Source: CAYFIW01 sp964500645 (lineage in GTDB: Bacteria > Chloroflexota > Dehalococcoidia > Lucifugimonadales > UBA826). From it: 64,000 nt of DNA. The position numbers were made by a program, and so were the translations under genes. Shown here piece after piece: positions 61,111 to 64,000 of this stretch. The notes under the pieces were generated by a model. The model saw only the letters and a list, made by a program, of their open reading frames with translations. It ran no database searches and was not told where the DNA came from. Positions within the stretch are counted from its first letter, which is position 1; each line of letters begins with the position of its first letter. Location of the stretch: positions 15,164-79,163 of the forward strand of contig CAZCOH010000004.1 in NCBI GenBank assembly GCA_964500645.1. The letters are read 5' to 3'.

Positions 61111-62703
61111 ATGAGTGAGGATTTAGACGCGTTAATAATCGGTGCAGGATTTGCCGGTATGTATATGTTGCATCGTTTGAAGAATTTAGGATTGAACGTT
61201 TTGGCAGTAGATGAGGCGACTGGTGTGGGTGGCACCTGGTATTGGAATAGATATCCGGGCGCGAGATGTGACGTTGAAAGTATTGAATATTCCTACTCAT
61301 TTTCAGATGAACTTCAGCAGGAATGGAATTGGCCCGACAAGTTTTCAGTTCAGCCTGAAATACTGAAGTATGCAAATCATGTTGCGGATCGTTTCAACCT
61401 CAGACCATTGATAAAGTTTAACTCTAGGGTTGATTCTGTGAAGTACGATGACGATCAGTCATTGTGGAATGTTACTACCGTTAAAGGTGATGTTTATAGA
61501 GCAAAGTATTGCATAATGGCAACCGGAACACTGTCTTCTGTCAATGAACCTAAGTTTGAAGGAGTACATTCTTTCAAAGGGGAATGGTATGTTACTGGGC
61601 GGTGGCCTCACGAATCCGTGGATTTCAGTGGAAAAAACGTAGGAATTATTGGCACAGGATCTTCGGCGGTTCAAGCTATCCCTGTAATAGCGAAACAGGC
61701 AAGACATTTGACTGTTTTCCAGAGAACCGCCAACTACTCTATTCCTGCTAGAAATAGACCCCTGGAAGAAAAAGAAGTTGTTGCAGCCAAGGGCATATAC
61801 GAATCAATTCGAAAAAAGGCTAGAGCAAGCAGGGCGGGTATAGCATCGACGGTTATTGGTGAAGACGGGGTAATGGATGTGTCTGAAGAAGAAAGACTCG
61901 AAGAGCTGGAAAAACGTTGGAGTGAGGGTGGCACTAACTTTCTGGCCGCGTACAGTGATGTGGGTACAAATGAAGAGTCAAATGAAATTATAGCTAATTT
62001 CGTCAGAGATAAAATTAGAGAATCTGTTAATGATCCTGAAACTGCAGAATTATTGGCCCCAACCAACACTATTGGTTGTAAAAGATTGTGTGCAGACACG
62101 GATTATTATGAAACCTACAATAGAGATAATGTGACTTTACTGGATGTGAATAAAGATCCCATAGACCGAATTGTAGAAAATGGTGTCCAGACTAAAAATA
62201 AAACTCATGAATTTGATGTGATTATCTACGCGATCGGATTTGATGCCATGACTGGGGCATTGTTAGCAATGGATATTCAAGGGAAGTCTGAAGTGAGCCT
62301 TAGGGACAAATGGTCTGATGGACCTAGAACTTACCTTGGTTTGACAAGTGCCGGTTTTCCCAACATGTTTACAATTACTGGTCCTGGAAGTCCATCTGTC
62401 CTCTCGAATATGATGACCTCCATAGAACAACATGTGGCATGGATTGCAGAGTGTATTGAGCATATGGAGGCTAATTCTTATAACACTATTGAGCCTGACG
62501 AGGAATCAGAAAATGACTGGATGGATCACATAGAGGAAATAGCTTCAGACACTCTCAGGTACAGTTGTAATTCCTGGTACGTCGGAGCCAATATTCCAGG
62601 GAAGAGACGTATATTTATGCCTTATGCTGGAGGTGTTGATAAATATGCTGAGAGATGTGACGAGATTGTGGCGGCGGGCTACGAAGGTTTCAGGTTTGGG
62701 TAG
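61111..62703 (+). CDS. Flavin-containing monooxygenase, Baeyer-Villiger (BVMO) type
   Basis: 530 residues. Two Rossmann motifs: GAGFAG (residues 11-16) for FAD and IIGTGSSAVQ for NADPH; GTWYWNRYPGARCDVES is typical of the BVMO clade. The fingerprint FxGxxxHxxxWP is F155-K-G-E-W-Y-V161-T-G-R-W165-P, so the His is Val. BVMOs convert ketones to esters with NADPH and O2; this substitution may alter NADPH handling. SD is AAGGTTTC-like and weak. Similar genes are expanded in SAR202. Confidence 0.88.
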   Translation: MSEDLDALIIGAGFAGMYMLHRLKNLGLNVLAVDEATGVGGTWYWNRYPGARCDVESIEYSYSFSDELQQEWNWPDKFSVQPEILKYANHVADRFNLRPLIKFNSRVDSVKYDDDQSLWNVTTVKGDVYRAKYCIMATGTLSSVNEPKFEGVHSFKGEWYVTGRWPHESVDFSGKNVGIIGTGSSAVQAIPVIAKQARHLTVFQRTANYSIPARNRPLEEKEVVAAKGIYESIRKKARASRAGIASTVIGEDGVMDVSEEERLEELEKRWSEGGTNFLAAYSDVGTNEESNEIIANFVRDKIRESVNDPETAELLAPTNTIGCKRLCADTDYYETYNRDNVTLLDVNKDPIDRIVENGVQTKNKTHEFDVIIYAIGFDAMTGALLAMDIQGKSEVSLRDKWSDGPRTYLGLTSAGFPNMFTITGPGSPSVLSNMMTSIEQHVAWIAECIEHMEANSYNTIEPDEESENDWMDHIEEIASDTLRYSCNSWYVGANIPGKRRIFMPYAGGVDKYAERCDEIVAAGYEGFRFG

Positions 62704-62755
62704 AGAATCTTCGTGTCATAAGCTTTGTTTATTTCCTACCATGAGAATCTAGTAT

Positions 62756-63067
62756 ATGGAAATCTTCGAGATCCAAAAGCTTATTGAGGCTCAATTACCA
62801 GACACTACTAAGCTTCGCCCATTATCTGGATTTAAAATGGATTTTTCTGCGAACCCTGGGTTTCAGAAAGTGTTTTTTGCGGCTAGTTGCGAATGCGAGA
62901 CGGCCGCTCTTTTGAGTGTTGAAATCTCAGAAACAAAATCTGAGGCTGAAATTATAGATGCAATACCGTCATTAGTTGAAAGATTGGTTAGACAAGAAAA
63001 AAGTTTTCGTACGATGGATTGTTCTATGCATAGTATGATGAGGAAAGGTTTTGTCGAGGGACCTTGA
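62756..63067 (+). CDS. Hypothetical small protein upstream of two selenoprotein genes
   Basis: 103 residues: a helical N-terminus (EIFEIQKLIEAQLPD), a strand FQKVFFAASCECETAALLSVEI, and a helix EAEIIDAIPSLVERLVRQE. A CxC pair in SCECE and a further Cys (MDCSMH) could be redox-active or metal-binding. No family recognised. It is in the same orientation as the selenocysteine FTR gene 39 nt downstream, so an operon is likely. Confidence 0.55.
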   Translation: MEIFEIQKLIEAQLPDTTKLRPLSGFKMDFSANPGFQKVFFAASCECETAALLSVEISETKSEAEIIDAIPSLVERLVRQEKSFRTMDCSMHSMMRKGFVEGP

Positions 63068-63105
63068 TAATAAAAAGTATCTCTTAGAGATAAGGAATTG
63101 CAATA

Positions 63106-63531
63106 ATGCCTAAAAAAGAAATGTCTGAATCTGAGGCACTTGAAAGTGCAGTAAAGTTTTCAGAACGTTATGTTGACAGAGGGCCATACGAATTCTTTCC
63201 AGAAAAAGAGGTTGTTCAGGAGGTTCAAAGAGGACTTGCTGACAACCATCGACTAGAAGGATATAGATATTGTCCTTGAATGCCTCTTAGTGGCGATCCT
63301 GTAGAGGATCGTAAGAAAATATGTCCATGTGAGAGACATCATGAGGATATAGAACGAGACGGATTCTGTATATGAATGTTTTTTGTGAGCGAAGAGTTTC
63401 TTCGCAAGTATGAATCCGGAGAGGATTTTTCACAGACTATAGACGAGGCAGTTCCTCTTGGCACTGAACTTTTTGATGATACAGGTGGAAAGAAAGCTTT
63501 TAACGAACGTAAACGTGAGAAAGAGGACTAA
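63106..63531 (+). CDS. Selenocysteine-containing ferredoxin:thioredoxin reductase catalytic subunit-like protein
   Basis: 141 residues if the TGA at 63277 (residue 58) and at 63373 (residue 90) are read as Sec. Motifs are C56-P-U58, C73-P-C75 and C88-I-U90, followed by MFFVSEEF. The catalytic chain of FTR has C-P-C, C-P-C and C-H-C: Cys55, 74, 76 and 85 (Synechocystis numbering) bind the [4Fe-4S] cluster, and Cys57 and 87 form the redox disulfide. The four cluster positions here are Cys and both disulfide positions are UGA. CPCERHHEDIERDGFC matches CPC..R..DI...G.C. AAGGA precedes ATG 63106; TAA ends it. Ordinary calling yields only fragments. Confidence 0.85.
63294..63311 (+). promoter_or_regulatory. 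Putative bacterial SECIS 1 (for the UGA at 63277)
   Basis: Hairpin CGATCC / GGATCG, loop TGTAGA with the apical GU; the apical G is 21 nt after the UGA, inside the known bacterial SECIS spacing. Confidence 0.7.
63389..63405 (+). promoter_or_regulatory. Putative bacterial SECIS 2 (for the UGA at 63373)
   Basis: Hairpin GCGAAG / CTTCGC, with an extra A-T pair closing loop GTT; the apical G is 20 nt after the UGA. Confidence 0.7.
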
Positions 63532-63631
63532 GGATTGTAGGTCAAGACACTTTGGCCAATTTTAATATACAATTGTTGCTGAATTGTTAAGTACTCTCAT
63601 TTTTATGGGATATTGGATTAGAGGAGCGGCT

Positions 63632-63880
63632 ATGAGTGAGCCAATTAAAGTATTTACTTCCAACGGTTGAGGGCCTTGCCATATGGTGAAGGTGTATCTT
63701 TCACGAAAAGGGTTCGAATATACTGAATTTAATGTCTCAGAAAATAGGGAAGCATTAAAAGAGCTAGTTACAAAGGGTTACAGAAGTACCCCGGTGACTG
63801 TTATAGGTGAGGAAAACGTTGTTGGATATAGTCCCACCAAAATAGATGAAGCTCTTGAAGCTGCCGGTTTTTCTGCCTAG
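63632..63880 (+). CDS. Selenocysteine glutaredoxin / NrdH-like redoxin (UGPC)
   Basis: 82 residues when the in-frame TGA at 63668 (residue 13) is read as Sec. The protein reads VFTSNG-U-GPCHMVK: the first Cys of the redoxin CxxC motif is Sec, the second is Cys16. The rest, with YRSTPVTVIGEENVVGYSP, holds the cis-Pro (TPV) and the GF/GY loop of NrdH/glutaredoxin-fold proteins. GAGGAG precedes ATG 63632. A conventional call would start at the internal ATG 63683 and lose the active site. It is 100 nt after the Sec-FTR gene and likely its substrate. Confidence 0.9.
63686..63704 (+). promoter_or_regulatory. Putative bacterial SECIS 3 (for the UGA at 63668)
   Basis: Hairpin GTGAAGG / CTTTCAC (7 bp with one G-U), loop TGTAT with GU; apical G lies 23 nt after the UGA. 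Confidence 0.65.
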
Positions 63881-63949
63881 TAGTTTTAGTATAGGCGTTG
63901 ACTGAATTAACTATCCACTTTAGAATTTCCAACTAGCTGTTTTTAGCGT

Positions 63950-64000
63950 GGCCCCGTGGTGTAGCGGTTTAACATACGGCCCTGTCAAGGCTGAGATCGC
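63950..64000 (+). tRNA. tRNA-Asp (anticodon GTC), partial at the window end
   Basis: Starts GGCCCCGTGGTGTAGCGGTT, as in bacterial tRNA-Asp; anticodon stem CGGCC/GGCTG (one mismatch or G-T pair) around loop CTGTCAA gives anticodon GTC. The T-arm and 3' acceptor are beyond the edge. Confidence 0.88.

Noticed and set aside
63106..63531. Frameshifted or decayed pseudogene of FTR
   Set aside because: A single frame stays open before, between and after the two UGAs, with good ribosome site and conserved motifs, so no indel is needed.
63106..63880. UGA read as Trp or Gly through a changed genetic code
   Set aside because: Many genes in the window end at UGA (e.g. 2152, 50743, 59939) and no other gene carries in-frame UGA. 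The three UGAs coincide with active-site Cys positions and hairpins.
1..64000. Selenocysteine machinery (selA, selB, selC, selD) in this window
   Set aside because: I found none; both tRNAs present are Val and Asp. The machinery would have to lie elsewhere in the genome.
1..64000. CRISPR arrays, prophage or insertion sequences
   Set aside because: No regularly spaced direct repeats, transposase, integrase or phage structural genes were seen. The helical 41421 protein resembles a terminase-type HTH only weakly.

Overview
The window is a 64 kb scaffold piece from a free-living bacterium of moderate to low GC with dense short genes, AGGAGG-type ribosome sites and many TTG starts. The gene mix (NIPSNAP, several SDRs, an Abhydrolase_10-type hydrolase, a Baeyer-Villiger-type monooxygenase, DUF1800, NHL repeats, phosphotriesterase-like and aldolase/SMP-30/Gfo-Idh genes, a VLRF1 ribosome-rescue factor, a (VPGETVIKEVVKEVK)n lipoprotein linker) fits Chloroflexota of the marine SAR202 / Dehalococcoidia type. 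This is an inference from content; no rRNA is present. The sequence has three N gaps, so it is a draft or metagenome assembly.

Layout. 0-15 kb: catabolic and housekeeping genes on both strands: a galE fragment, NIPSNAP, an amine oxidase/transaminase pair, SDRs, RpiB, a large hydrolase, VLRF1, a thioredoxin-like ferredoxin, an S51 peptidase, RidA, VOC, a PTE-like hydrolase and an MFS exporter. 15-22.6 kb: one long plus-strand run of aldolase, SMP-30 lactonase, Gfo/Idh dehydrogenase, aminotransferase, gatC, gatA, alpha/beta hydrolase and SDR, ending in tRNA-Val. 22.6-43 kb: an unusual island of small genes, mostly membrane proteins, zinc-ribbon proteins and ferredoxin-fold (ABM-like) proteins. 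It holds several within-window paralogue families, degenerate repeats, leaderless starts and long hairpin terminators at convergent gene ends. 43-50 kb: an SDR paralogue, NhaA, DUF1800, tandem NHL proteins with a stretch of identical DNA, a rubredoxin/MBL hydrolase and a 22-residue zinc microprotein. 50-58.4 kb: Hsp20, MFS, a FecCD-type ABC importer with a His/Asp/Glu-rich binding lipoprotein, an orphan ferric-iron binding lipoprotein and ferrochelatase, suggesting iron or metallophore acquisition linked to heme synthesis. 58.5-64 kb: MFS, epoxide-hydrolase-like and BVMO-like enzymes, then a small unknown gene, two genes with in-frame UGA, and a partial tRNA-Asp.

The most striking find is at 63.1-63.9 kb. 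A gene resembling the catalytic subunit of ferredoxin:thioredoxin reductase (FTR) has UGA exactly at the two positions that form the redox-active disulfide, while all four predicted [4Fe-4S] ligands remain cysteine. The next gene is a glutaredoxin/NrdH-like protein whose CGPC motif reads UGPC through a third UGA. Each UGA is followed 20-23 nt later by a hairpin with GU in the apical loop, as expected of bacterial SECIS elements. I read this as a selenocysteine-based ferredoxin-dependent reductase and its selenoredoxin partner. Conventional gene calling misses the first gene and truncates the second.
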